Positions 53,748 to 62,692 of a stretch of 64,000 nucleotides of DNA are shown piece after piece. Made by a program: the position numbers and the translations under genes. The notes beneath the pieces are model-generated. The model saw only the letters and a program-made list of their open reading frames with translations. It was not told the DNA's origin and searched no databases. The DNA is from Trinickia diaoshuihuensis (GTDB taxonomy: Bacteria > Pseudomonadota > Gammaproteobacteria > Burkholderiales > Burkholderiaceae): positions 62,001 to 126,000 of the forward strand of contig NZ_QUBS01000026.1 of the NCBI RefSeq assembly GCF_003390925.1. Direction: 5' to 3'. Each line of letters opens with the position of its first letter. Position 1 is the first letter of the stretch.

Positions 53748-56700
53748 TCAGCTAGCTTGCTCGCGGCTCAACTGATCGGCGATATGCGCGCTGAGCGCGC
53801 CGATGGTCGGATGGTCCCAAACAGCCGAGGCGTCGAGGAGCGTGCCGAATTCGTCGCTGAACGCCATCGTCAACTCGATGGCAAGCAGCGAGTCGAGGCC
53901 GATGGCGGCAAACCGGGTTTCGGGCGACAGCGTGAGTTGGCGATCGCGTGTCCGCTTGGCGAGCCAGCTCAGCAACCACGCTTGAAGGCGCGCTTGCAGA
54001 GCCGGGTCGGTGCCGCCCGGCGCAGGAGCAGGGCGTTCGCGCGGCGAAAGGGGCATCTCGGCAACGGGTGGCGTCGCGGGCGCGTCGATCGCAGCGATTT
54101 CATCGCGCAACAGCGGATCGAGCGTACTGGTGGCCGCCGGCACGCTCTGTTCAATGGGGCCGATTTCGCGCGCCACGTTCGCCGCCCACTCGTTCAATGC
54201 GTCGACGCTGGCGAGCGCTCGCCGGCGATTGACTTGACGCTGCGCGGCCTCGATCGCGGTTTCGTAATGATGCTGAACCCAAGCCAGTATCTCCGGGTCG
54301 ACTCGCCGATGCCGCGCCGCATGCTCGAGGACGCCCAACAGCAACGCCCATTGAGCCGTGGTACCGAGCCAATAGTGCAACCACTGTATCGCCTGCGTGG
54401 CGTCGCCGAAAGGCTCGCGGTTGCGCGCCGCGTCTCGCGCCAGTTCATCGGCGAGTTGCCGGAGTTCGGCGGCGAGCGAATGCGCGCCCAAGCGTGCTTC
54501 GAGAAAGCCGCTAAGATCGTCGCCGCCATTGAGCACGCGGTTGCCGAGATGCGAGAGCAATACTTCCGACGGCCCCTCGAATATGCGGGCGATCCGTGCG
54601 TCTCGATACATCTGCGGCACGTGGTTCGTTTCGATATAGCCTCGCCCGCCGAGCGCCTGCATCAACTCGTCGGTGGACTGCGATAGAAAATCCGAGCCGA
54701 GGACTTTGGCGACGAGCAGACCGTCGTCGGGCGCGGCGCGACCGGCGTCGAATTCCACCGCCAACGTGGACACGAGCGTATCGAGCGCGTCGATACGGTG
54801 ACGCAAATCGCCGAGCCGCTGACGCGTGAGCGGATTGGCCAGCAACAGTCCCGTGCCGATCGAGCGGCGAGCGGCATAACGATGCATGAGTTGAGCGCAG
54901 CGCCGCATGCCGCCGACGGCGATCGCGCCGATGCCGAGCCGGGCCACGTTCATCGTTTCTTGCGCGACCGCCATCCCGGCGCCCGCCGCCCCGAGCCGCG
55001 CGGCATCGTCCACGCGGGCGTCGTACAAATGCAGCGTGTTTTGAATCATTCCGCGCAGGCCCATCGTCAGTTCCTCCGCGCCGATCGCCAGCCCCGGCGT
55101 GCCTTGACGTACGGCTAGCGCAACCATGCCGGCCCCGTCGGCCTGCTTCGCGAACACGTTGATGACACCAGCCCATGCCGATGACCCGCTCCAGCTTTTA
55201 CGGCCGTTCACGAGCCAATGCGCTTGGTCGATGCGCCGTGCGGTGGACGCGATCGCATAGGGATTGGAACCCGCCGCGGGCTCCGTCAACGCGAACGCCG
55301 CCAGCATGCGCCCTCGCGCCAGCGGCTCCAGCAGCGCGGCGCGAAGCGAAGGTTGTCCGTGCCGGAGAATCGGCAGAACGCCCAATGCGTTGTTCAAGCC
55401 GACGAAGAAGGCAAGCGTGAGATCGATCGCGCCGAGCTGAGCCAGAACCCGAAACATCTGATCGTGAGAGAGTGCGAGGCCCCCGTGCGCTTTGTCTATC
55501 GGCATGCCGAACAAACCTTCATTGCCGAAATCGAGGACGATATGCGGAGGAACGGTACGGCGTTCGTCGATCGTGCGCGTGTCGATGCGCGTGCGGGCAT
55601 AGTGCCGCAACCACTCGTTCAACTGTTCGACGGTATCGCGCTCGGCCGCTTCGCCCGAGGCGACGGAATGAGACGCGGGGGCAGTCATCGATGCGCCGCC
55701 GCTCTCGATGGAGGCGTTCTCGCCGGGGCGGCTGCTCCATTCGCCTTGTTGCGCGAGGATACTCAATTCGCTTTGTTGCAGACGCGCGCGGCATTCGCTG
55801 CGCCGTACTTTTCCGCTGGATGTCTTTGGAACATTGCCTGCCAATACGAGCACGATGGCGGCCGGCGCGATGTCGTGACGCCGCCAGACCGCCTCTTGGA
55901 TCGCTTGCAGCGTGCCGTCGAGATCGCCCTTGCGCTGCGTGCGTTCGACCTCCGCCACGACGACGAGATGCTCGTTTGCATCGCGTTCCACGCTGAAGGC
56001 GGCGCAGCCGTTCGGGACGAGCGAGGAATGCGCGCTCGTGGCGGTGTACTCGATGTCCTCCGAATAATAGTTTCGTCCGGCGATGATGATCATGTCCTTC
56101 AAGCGGCCGGCGATATAGAGCTCGCCGCGATGAAAGAAGCCTAGGTCGCCCGTGCGTAGGAACTCGTCCGGCTCGATGCCTTCGATGCGGCATTGGAACG
56201 TGTCGGCCGTGCGCTCGCGCTGGCGCCAATAGCCGGCGGCGACGCTCGCGCCGGCCACGCATACCTCGCCGACCGCATCCTCCGGGCATTGTGCCCTCGT
56301 ATGGGGGTCGCGCACGACCACGCGCTGTTCGCCGGCCGCCACGCCGACGCTGACGATCTCGCGCCGGTCGGTATGCGCCGTGATCGACGGCGGTACGCCG
56401 TCGAATTCGTCGCGAATCGCGACCTGTTGACGTTGCAGCATCGCGAGGTCCACCTGTACGGCATGCAGCGGCGCCCGCCGCGCGCGTCCGGTGACAAGCA
56501 AGGTACCTTCGGCCAAACCATAGCAAGGCGCGAAACTTTCGGCGTCGAAACCGGCCTTGCCGAAGCGCTGCGCGAAGTCCGTCAGCGTCCCGGCGCGCAC
56601 CGGCTCGGCGCCGCTGAAGGTCGTGCGCAGGCTCGTTAGGTCGAGCGCGGCCAATTGTTCATCGGAGACGCGGCGGCAGCACATGCGGTAGGCGAAATCC

Positions 56701-57488
56701 GGCGCGCCGGTGACGGTGGCGCGATATTGGCCGATCGCGCCGAGCCATAAATGCGGGTGTTGGACGAACCGCTCCGGCGCCATTAACACCGCGCGGTAAC
56801 CGCCGAACAGCGGAGCGAGAATGCCGCCGATCAGACCCATGTCGTGATAGGGCGGCAACCAGCTCACCATCGTGCTGTGCTCGCCGCTCTCGAACCATCG
56901 GTGGATCAAGCCCAGGTTATGCATGAGATTGGCGTGCGTAACCATCACGCCCTTGGGCTTGCCCGTCGTGCCGGACGTATATTGCAGAAACGCGATTTCC
57001 GCGGGCGGGACATCGGGCAATGCGGCGGTCTCGCGAATATCGCGCGCATCGCCGAGATTCAGCAACGGGATCGCGGGCGCGTCGATCTCGCGCAAGAGCT
57101 TGTCGCATCGCGCGAGATCGCCCGGCGTGCATACGATGGCGCGCGCACCGGCGTCCTCGACGATGGCCACGACCCGCGCGGCATGGTGGCGGTTACGCGG
57201 CGGATAGACGGGCACCGCAACCACGCCCGCGTAGAGGCAGCCGAGAAAGCCGTAGATGTAGTCGAGTCCCGGCTGGCACAGCAGCAGTACGCGCTCTGCG
57301 ACGCCCACCCGGGCATCGCGCAGCAAGGTGGCGACGCGGCGCGCGGCGAGATCGAGACCGGCGAAATCGATCGAATCTCGATGTTCGTCTTCCGGCGGTC
57401 CGCTCAAGAACATATAGGCGGTCCGCTCGGGCCGCGTCGCGGCGTACGAGCGAAGCAATGCATTCAATGTCGCGGGTGACGTTGGCAT
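53748..57488 (-). CDS. hmqF: HmqF: fatty acyl-AMP ligase - acyl-CoA dehydrogenase - acyl carrier protein fusion
   Basis: 1,246 residues with three enzymes. Ligase (about 1-580): YTSGTTGKPKGVMVTH near residue 170 and TGDLGFFHRGELYIAGRLKDMI around 440-465. Acyl-CoA dehydrogenase (about 620-1110): FALTEPAAGSNPYA near 733, which binds FAD, and MQALGGRGYIETN near 940. Carrier protein (about 1165-1240): GLDSLLAIEL near 1195, with the phosphopantetheine Ser. In Burkholderia HmqF activates a medium-chain fatty acid and makes the trans double bond of the alkenyl chain. No other quinoline operon (such as pqs) has this fusion, so it is the strongest marker of the hmq identity. Confidence 0.88.
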   Translation of the reverse strand: MPTSPATLNALLRSYAATRPERTAYMFLSGPPEDEHRDSIDFAGLDLAARRVATLLRDARVGVAERVLLLCQPGLDYIYGFLGCLYAGVVAVPVYPPRNRHHAARVVAIVEDAGARAIVCTPGDLARCDKLLREIDAPAIPLLNLGDARDIRETAALPDVPPAEIAFLQYTSGTTGKPKGVMVTHANLMHNLGLIHRWFESGEHSTMVSWLPPYHDMGLIGGILAPLFGGYRAVLMAPERFVQHPHLWLGAIGQYRATVTGAPDFAYRMCCRRVSDEQLAALDLTSLRTTFSGAEPVRAGTLTDFAQRFGKAGFDAESFAPCYGLAEGTLLVTGRARRAPLHAVQVDLAMLQRQQVAIRDEFDGVPPSITAHTDRREIVSVGVAAGEQRVVVRDPHTRAQCPEDAVGEVCVAGASVAAGYWRQRERTADTFQCRIEGIEPDEFLRTGDLGFFHRGELYIAGRLKDMIIIAGRNYYSEDIEYTATSAHSSLVPNGCAAFSVERDANEHLVVVAEVERTQRKGDLDGTLQAIQEAVWRRHDIAPAAIVLVLAGNVPKTSSGKVRRSECRARLQQSELSILAQQGEWSSRPGENASIESGGASMTAPASHSVASGEAAERDTVEQLNEWLRHYARTRIDTRTIDERRTVPPHIVLDFGNEGLFGMPIDKAHGGLALSHDQMFRVLAQLGAIDLTLAFFVGLNNALGVLPILRHGQPSLRAALLEPLARGRMLAAFALTEPAAGSNPYAIASTARRIDQAHWLVNGRKSWSGSSAWAGVINVFAKQADGAGMVALAVRQGTPGLAIGAEELTMGLRGMIQNTLHLYDARVDDAARLGAAGAGMAVAQETMNVARLGIGAIAVGGMRRCAQLMHRYAARRSIGTGLLLANPLTRQRLGDLRHRIDALDTLVSTLAVEFDAGRAAPDDGLLVAKVLGSDFLSQSTDELMQALGGRGYIETNHVPQMYRDARIARIFEGPSEVLLSHLGNRVLNGGDDLSGFLEARLGAHSLAAELRQLADELARDAARNREPFGDATQAIQWLHYWLGTTAQWALLLGVLEHAARHRRVDPEILAWVQHHYETAIEAAQRQVNRRRALASVDALNEWAANVAREIGPIEQSVPAATSTLDPLLRDEIAAIDAPATPPVAEMPLSPRERPAPAPGGTDPALQARLQAWLLSWLAKRTRDRQLTLSPETRFAAIGLDSLLAIELTMAFSDEFGTLLDASAVWDHPTIGALSAHIADQLSREQAS

Positions 57489-57518
57489 GGTGGTGGCCGT
57501 GGCAGTGGGTTGGGACCG

Positions 57519-58418
57519 CTAATGACGACACGCATGGAACAAGCCGATCATTCTTTGCATGCTTTTGAGGTGCAGATCGGCGGGCACGACGGACGCGCTA
57601 GGTTGGCTATGGCGCTCGGTCCATTGGCGCGCTAGCGCGAGCGTCGCGTGCTCGTCCGCCCGCGTGCGTCGCGCTTCTTCCTCGAATTGGTCGAGCGCGG
57701 AGCGCGCCTGGCGCGCGGCATGCCTGGCCCATTCCCAAGCGAGGATGCCGTGATGGCCCAGCGCGATGCGGGCGGCGTGGCGCGCCTCGACGACGTCGAG
57801 CGAGTGCCGATAAGCGGCCAGGTCGTGAAATACAAGGGGCAACCAGCGCCCCGGTCCCTGATACTCGCCGAGCGCATCGGAGGCGAAGAGCAGGTCGAGC
57901 TGGGGGCAGTAGTAGCCGGATTGACAAACGCTGTGGCCGGGCAAGGCGATCGCGAGCAACTGCATGCCCGCGCCGATGTCGAGCACGTTGCCTGCTTTGA
58001 TCGGATGCAGCGGGATGTCGGCGAGCGGGCAAAGCGCGCCGTCGAAGGGCGCAGCGAATGCACGGGAGGCCATCGCATCGAGCCTCACGATCGTGCGGCA
58101 GGCCGACTCGCTTTGCAGTGCATCGGCCGTGCCGGGCGAGCCGACGACGTGCAGCCAAGGCATGCGCGACTTGAGCGTCATCAAGAGCGAACAATGATCG
58201 TAGTGCGAGTGCGTGATCACCCAGTAACGCAAATGACGGATGCCGCCGAAGTCACTCATCAATGCATTGATCTGACGCCATACGAGTTCCGTCATCCCGC
58301 TCAATCCCCCCTCCACGAGCGTGGCGGCTTCGTCGTTGATGAGCACGTAAAGCGGCATATCGGCGCGACCCACGATCGCGATTTCGGGCGTCACCCAGCC
58401 CGGCGTTCCATACAGCAT
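57519..58418 (-). CDS. hmqE: metallo-beta-lactamase-fold thioesterase HmqE (PqsE-like)
   Basis: 299 residues. The metal motif HSHYDH (about 74-79) is intact, with PGHSVCQSGYY, FASDALGEY and ALGHHG as the other metal ligands' contexts. PqsE and HmqE remove CoA from the 2-aminobenzoylacetyl intermediate, and PqsE also acts as a quorum-sensing chaperone; only the enzyme role can be inferred here. It lies between hmqD (2 bp upstream) and hmqF (30 bp downstream). Confidence 0.82.
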   Translation of the reverse strand: MLYGTPGWVTPEIAIVGRADMPLYVLINDEAATLVEGGLSGMTELVWRQINALMSDFGGIRHLRYWVITHSHYDHCSLLMTLKSRMPWLHVVGSPGTADALQSESACRTIVRLDAMASRAFAAPFDGALCPLADIPLHPIKAGNVLDIGAGMQLLAIALPGHSVCQSGYYCPQLDLLFASDALGEYQGPGRWLPLVFHDLAAYRHSLDVVEARHAARIALGHHGILAWEWARHAARQARSALDQFEEEARRTRADEHATLALARQWTERHSQPSASVVPADLHLKSMQRMIGLFHACRH

Positions 58419-58420
58419 CG

Positions 58421-59419
58421 TTAGCTCCGGTAGAGCGCGCAGCCCCAGGTAGCGCCGGCTCCGTAGGTCGTCAACAGATTGAGTTGGCCCGCGGGCATCC
58501 GTCCGGTCTTTTGCGCGAGCGATAGCGCGATTGGAAACGCGGCGCTTGCGCTATTGCCGAGCGTATCGGCGCAGATCATGCAGCGTTCCCTTGGCAGTCC
58601 CAGTTCCGCGAGCACCGCTTCGATGATGCGCAGGTTCGGCTGATGCGGGACGACGAGCCCGACGTCGCTCGGGCTCAGACGGTGCTTGTCCAGCATCTGC
58701 CTGCACGCCTGCACCATATGTCGCGTCGCGTCTTCGAACGTTTCGGCGCCGAGCATGCGGAAGAAATGATGACCGGCTTCGATATCGGCGGCGTCGATGA
58801 AGTGCGGTCGTTTCGCACCCGGCGCCTTCGTATGGAGGAATTCGAAACTCGTGCCGTCCGCGCCGAGGGAGATATCGATCAGCCCTTGGTCTTTGTCCGT
58901 ATCGATTCGAAGAACCATCGCGGCCGCGCCGTCGGCGAGCAAAATCGAGAGGTTTCGTCCGGCATTGCTCGTATCGATGCGGCGCGACAGCGCTTCGGCG
59001 CAGACCAGCAGCACGTTGCGATAAGCGTTGCTTGCGAGAAAATGCCGAGCGATCTCGATGCCGTACAACGCGCCGCTGCATTGGGCGCGAATGTCGAAGC
59101 ATGGAACGTTGCGCAAGCCGAGCCGCGGCTGGATATAACACGCTTGCGAGGGGTCGTGGAAATCGGGCGACAGCGTATTGACGATCAGCAGGTCGATGTC
59201 GGCGGGACGCAAGCCGGCCTGCGCGATTGCTTGCTCGGCGGCGGGACAAGCAAGGTCGGCGAGGTGTTCGTCGTCGGCGAGATACCGGCGCGTGACGACG
59301 CCCGTGCGCGTGCGAATGAATGCGTCGCTCGTGTCGATGCGCGCCGCCACTTCGTCGTTCGTCACGATGCGTGTGGGCAGGGCATGGCCGAGGCCCGCAA
59401 TGACCAGTTTAGATGCCAT
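58421..59419 (-). CDS. hmqD: beta-ketoacyl-ACP synthase III-like HmqD (PqsD-like)
   Basis: 332 residues with a complete KASIII triad: Cys114 in RAQCSGALYG, His259 in VVPHQPNL and Asn289 in TLGNSASA. Each is two residues beyond the PqsD positions 112, 257 and 287. PqsD/HmqD condense anthraniloyl-CoA with malonyl-CoA to 2-aminobenzoylacetyl-CoA. The start overlaps the hmqC end by 11 bases. Confidence 0.88.
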   Translation of the reverse strand: MASKLVIAGLGHALPTRIVTNDEVAARIDTSDAFIRTRTGVVTRRYLADDEHLADLACPAAEQAIAQAGLRPADIDLLIVNTLSPDFHDPSQACYIQPRLGLRNVPCFDIRAQCSGALYGIEIARHFLASNAYRNVLLVCAEALSRRIDTSNAGRNLSILLADGAAAMVLRIDTDKDQGLIDISLGADGTSFEFLHTKAPGAKRPHFIDAADIEAGHHFFRMLGAETFEDATRHMVQACRQMLDKHRLSPSDVGLVVPHQPNLRIIEAVLAELGLPRERCMICADTLGNSASAAFPIALSLAQKTGRMPAGQLNLLTTYGAGATWGCALYRS

Positions 59420-60554
59420 CGGAAGGTATCCCGTTGTTCGTTTCGAAGCTCAGGGGCGTCACTGCCGTCTCACCCCAGCGCCACAGTTGCGCCCCGAACC
59501 CCCAGCCGGCGCCGGCCGTCGCGATGACCACGAGGCCGCCGGGGCGCACGATGCCTCGCGCGATGGAATCGTGCAAGGCGAGCGCGACAGCGGCCGACAC
59601 CAGACAGGCGCAGTCGGCCACGCGCACGACGTATTGCTCCGGCCTAAGCCCGAGGCGTTGCGCCCAGGCATTGACGAGAATTTTCGAGGGCTGATGAAAG
59701 ACCATCGCATCGACGTCTTGCGCGGCGAGCCCGTTTTTCCGCAGCAGGCGATCGACGATATCGGGAATGGCTTCGGGCATGAAGCGCGCGATCAGCTCTT
59801 GCGCCTGCTGCGCGAGCGTGAAATAAACGCCGAAGCGAGGCGGGCGCTGGGAACTCGTCTCTGCTTCGCACTCGGCTCGCTCGTGCGCGCCGCGCCACCG
59901 CATCGTCGCCAACCCATAGTGCGTCGCGTCGCTGCGATAGACCGCGTCGAGCCAATCGGCGCCCGAGGAACTGTGTTCGTCGGCCACGAGCACCGCAGCC
60001 GCGGCACCGTCTCCGAAATTGGTCGACGATTTGCTCGTATAGTCGACGAGGGCCGACATCCGCTCGGAGGAGCAGACCAGCACTCGGCGCGCACGGCCTT
60101 GCTTGATGAAGTTGGCCGCGATTTGCAATTGGAGCGCGAAGCTCGCGCATTCCATTTCCACGTCGGCATTGAGCGCGCGATGCGCGCCCAAACGCTTGCA
60201 CAACGTCCCCGAGAGCCTCGGTGCGAAGCGGCGCATACCGCTCGCGCTTGCTCCGCGCTCGTCGTGTTCTTCGTGCTCGCCCGTGACGAACGGCGACGTG
60301 GAGTTCGACAACACGAGATCGAGCGCCTCGGGTTCGACACCGGCACGTTCGAGCGCTTGCCGGGCGGTATGTTCGGCAAGCGTCAATTCCGATTCGCCCG
60401 CTTGCGAATCCATGAAATAGCGCGACTCGATGCCCCAGAATTGCCACCATTGCGCATCGATCGGTTCGACCTGCGCGAATGCGGGGTCGTCGTTGCGCAC
60501 CAAGCGAGATGGCAGGTTGCAAGCGAGGCTCGCCATGCGGACATTGTGCGGCAT
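59409..60554 (-). CDS. hmqC: ketosynthase HmqC (PqsC-like catalytic subunit)
   Basis: 381 residues from ATG 60554, whose A is shared with the hmqB stop (TGATG), so translation is coupled. Cys136 in MECASFAL and His287 in MVFHQPSK are present; the third KASIII residue, Asn, is replaced in VADCACLVSAA. A Cys-His dyad without Asn is what is known for PqsC, which joins an acyl group to 2-aminobenzoylacetate to close the quinoline. It should form a heterodimer with the HmqB product. Confidence 0.87.
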   Translation of the reverse strand: MPHNVRMASLACNLPSRLVRNDDPAFAQVEPIDAQWWQFWGIESRYFMDSQAGESELTLAEHTARQALERAGVEPEALDLVLSNSTSPFVTGEHEEHDERGASASGMRRFAPRLSGTLCKRLGAHRALNADVEMECASFALQLQIAANFIKQGRARRVLVCSSERMSALVDYTSKSSTNFGDGAAAAVLVADEHSSSGADWLDAVYRSDATHYGLATMRWRGAHERAECEAETSSQRPPRFGVYFTLAQQAQELIARFMPEAIPDIVDRLLRKNGLAAQDVDAMVFHQPSKILVNAWAQRLGLRPEQYVVRVADCACLVSAAVALALHDSIARGIVRPGGLVVIATAGAGWGFGAQLWRWGETAVTPLSFETNNGIPSDGI

Positions 60555-61432
60555 CAAACAACCTCCAGTGCGATGGCGGCCAAGCGCGACTTGAAGATAT
60601 CGAGCGTCAATGCGACGTCGACGGACGACGTTACGGACGTGCGTTGCGGGCCGTCCTTTCGTTCGGCGAGCCAAGCCGGCAACTGATACGGCGCGGGAAC
60701 GTCCGCATCGGCGCCGGCGACTTCCATTCGACGATCGCCGTGAGACCACGAAGCGAACGGCAGCCAATTGTCGAGCCACGACTCGCGAAAGAGCGCGCCG
60801 GGCGTCGCGCCGCCGCCACCGAGCACGTGACCCACGACGTTTTCCGCCGCGGCGCCGACGCCGTGCGGCACCGAGGGAAACCGACGCCCGGCGCCATCGA
60901 AGTGGCCGTCGATGCGCGCGACATAGCGCGTGTCGCTCGCTGCGGCGGTGGTCATTTCGACGAGCGCCTCGGCGTCCAATTGAGCGTAGGCGGCGCGCGT
61001 AGGCTTGTGCGTATCGACGGTGAATACGATCGCGCCTGCTCCATCGGCAAGGCCGCTGCATTCGATGCCTTCGACGTCGTCGAGCGCCTCGGCTCTGACA
61101 ACGAGGGCGCGGCGAAACCCTAGCGCGCGGCTTTGGCTTTGCGCGATATCGAGCGCGAAAGTCCAATCGGCATCCAATAAATCGAAGACATAAGCCTGAT
61201 GCGCTCTGAGATCGCGTTGAACGGGATGGGCAAGACGAGGCCCCGCGATCGATACCGAGTCCGCCACTCGGTTGGGACTCACCGATAGACTCACGATGAG
61301 ATCGAGTTCGGATGGGAGGCAACGCGCTTGCGATAACGCGAGCTTCGCCGCCTTGACCGCATAGGTGCTAGCAAGCGCTGGCCTACGGTCCGTGCTGCCT
61401 GGCAAGGCAATACCCGCGCCTAAGATTTTCAT
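60554..61432 (-). CDS. hmqB: HmqB, non-catalytic thiolase-fold partner (PqsB-like)
   Basis: 292 residues, first gene of the operon as found. The thiolase fold is visible (ALPGSTDRRPA at the start, FDLLDADWTFALDIAQSQ, RALVVRAEALD, GLADGAGAIVF), but the Cys loop reads DADWTF, without Cys. PqsB likewise lacks the catalytic Cys and serves as partner of PqsC. hmqA, the anthranilate-CoA ligase gene that precedes hmqB in known operons, is not upstream: a terminator and an unrelated gene are found instead. Confidence 0.85.
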   Translation of the reverse strand: MKILGAGIALPGSTDRRPALASTYAVKAAKLALSQARCLPSELDLIVSLSVSPNRVADSVSIAGPRLAHPVQRDLRAHQAYVFDLLDADWTFALDIAQSQSRALGFRRALVVRAEALDDVEGIECSGLADGAGAIVFTVDTHKPTRAAYAQLDAEALVEMTTAAASDTRYVARIDGHFDGAGRRFPSVPHGVGAAAENVVGHVLGGGGATPGALFRESWLDNWLPFASWSHGDRRMEVAGADADVPAPYQLPAWLAERKDGPQRTSVTSSVDVALTLDIFKSRLAAIALEVV

Positions 61433-61439
61433 CGTCGAT

Positions 61440-61560
61440 CTCGAAAGCCCGTATAGTGGGGAATCGAGCGGTACTTTATCGATTCGATTAAAGCCGGTAT
61501 AGCCGCGATATTTAGTAGGCGGGCATTAATTGATGCGTGGTGCATAAAAATGCGATTTAA
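61440..61560 (-). promoter_or_regulatory. presumed hmq operon promoter region
   Basis: The A+T-rich bases between hmqB and the upstream terminator must carry the operon promoter. An inverted repeat GAATCG-N13-CGATTC (61461-61485) could be a regulator site. No lux box or PqsR-type box was identified with confidence. Confidence 0.35.
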
Positions 61561-61566
61561 ATAAAA

Positions 61567-61587
61567 ACGGCGCGTTATACGCGCCGT
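61567..61587 (-). terminator. terminator of the binding-protein gene
   Basis: ACGGCGCG (61567-61574), loop TTATA, CGCGCCGT (61580-61587), a perfect 8-bp stem. On the minus strand it is followed by TTTTTAT, so it ends transcription from the gene at 61612-62661 before hmqB. Confidence 0.8.
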
Positions 61588-61611
61588 CCTTTTATGCACA
61601 TTCGTAGTCCG

Positions 61612-62661
61612 TCATCGCTCGATTTGCTGATTCCAGCGCGTATCCCATTGGGCGCGGTGCGCGTTGATCGCATTCCAATCGACGACCGTCACTTTATGGA
61701 CGAGCTCATCGATATTGCCGAGGCTTTGTTGCATCGGCGCCGGCATTTTGGCCAGGCGATTGGTCGGGATTTGCTTGCCCGCTTCGGCGGCCTTCTCTTG
61801 CGCGGGTGCCGACAGTAAGAACTGCGCGAGTTTTTGCGCGAGTTGATCGTCGGGGTTGTTCTTGACGACACATACGTCGACGAGCAGCAGCACCGGGCCT
61901 TCCTTCGGATTCACATAAGCAACCGGCAGCCCCTTGTCCTGCAAATCGGCGACCCCCGTCGGCGTGAGCGGGAAGAGGGCGGCCTCACCGGTTTGCACCA
62001 TCTCCGAGATCTTGGCCGAGTTCGGAATGTACTCGACCACATTGGGGCCGACCGTGCTCGGCCATTTCGTGAATGCGGGTTCGACGTTTTGCTCGCTGCC
62101 GCCCCAGATGCGGTTCAGCGCAAGCAGCCCGTGCAGACCGAAGGTGCTGCTCGAGGCCGATTGAAACACGACCTTGCCTTTGTATTTCGGATCGGCGAAA
62201 TCGAGCCAAGAGGCGGGCGGGGCCCAGCCTTTCTCCGTGAATAGCTTCTTGTTATAGGCGATGCCCGTCATGCCGAGTTGCACGCCGGCTCCGACGTCGT
62301 CCTTCATGCGTGCGAACGGATAAAGCTCCTTGAGCACGGGCGAGTCTTCGAGTTTCTCGCAGACGCCGAGACTGACGGCACGCGCCATCACGCCATCGTC
62401 GAGGAAGGCGACATGCACCTGCGGATGCGCGCGGTTCGCGAGCAGCTTGGCCAGGATATCGGACGAGGTGCCGGGCACGACGGTGACCTGTACGTTATTC
62501 GCTTTCTCGAACGCCGGTAGGACTTGGCTCGTGTAGGCCTTTTCCATCGGCCCGCCGTTCATGCCGATATAGATCGTTTTCGATTGCGGCCAGGCGGCCG
62601 GCGCGGCGAGCATCGCGCCGGCCACGATCGCGGCGGCCGAGAGAGAGCGGAAAGCGTTCAT
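61612..62661 (-). CDS. PotD-like ABC transporter substrate-binding protein
   Basis: 349 residues. A signal peptide ends near AAWPQS (about 26), so the protein is periplasmic. The extracellular-solute-binding fold (SBP_bac type, polyamine/iron group) shows VVPGTSSDILAKLLANR, YNKKLFTEKGWAPPASWLDFADPKYKGKV, and a long C-terminal part with NPKEGPVLLLVD. The neighbouring FAD oxidase suggests an amine, amino acid or opine substrate rather than iron. ABC permease genes are not in the window. Confidence 0.87.
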   Translation of the reverse strand: MNAFRSLSAAAIVAGAMLAAPAAWPQSKTIYIGMNGGPMEKAYTSQVLPAFEKANNVQVTVVPGTSSDILAKLLANRAHPQVHVAFLDDGVMARAVSLGVCEKLEDSPVLKELYPFARMKDDVGAGVQLGMTGIAYNKKLFTEKGWAPPASWLDFADPKYKGKVVFQSASSSTFGLHGLLALNRIWGGSEQNVEPAFTKWPSTVGPNVVEYIPNSAKISEMVQTGEAALFPLTPTGVADLQDKGLPVAYVNPKEGPVLLLVDVCVVKNNPDDQLAQKLAQFLLSAPAQEKAAEAGKQIPTNRLAKMPAPMQQSLGNIDELVHKVTVVDWNAINAHRAQWDTRWNQQIER

Positions 62662-62692
62662 TGAGGTCTCCTAACGATTGAAGAGCAAAGTA

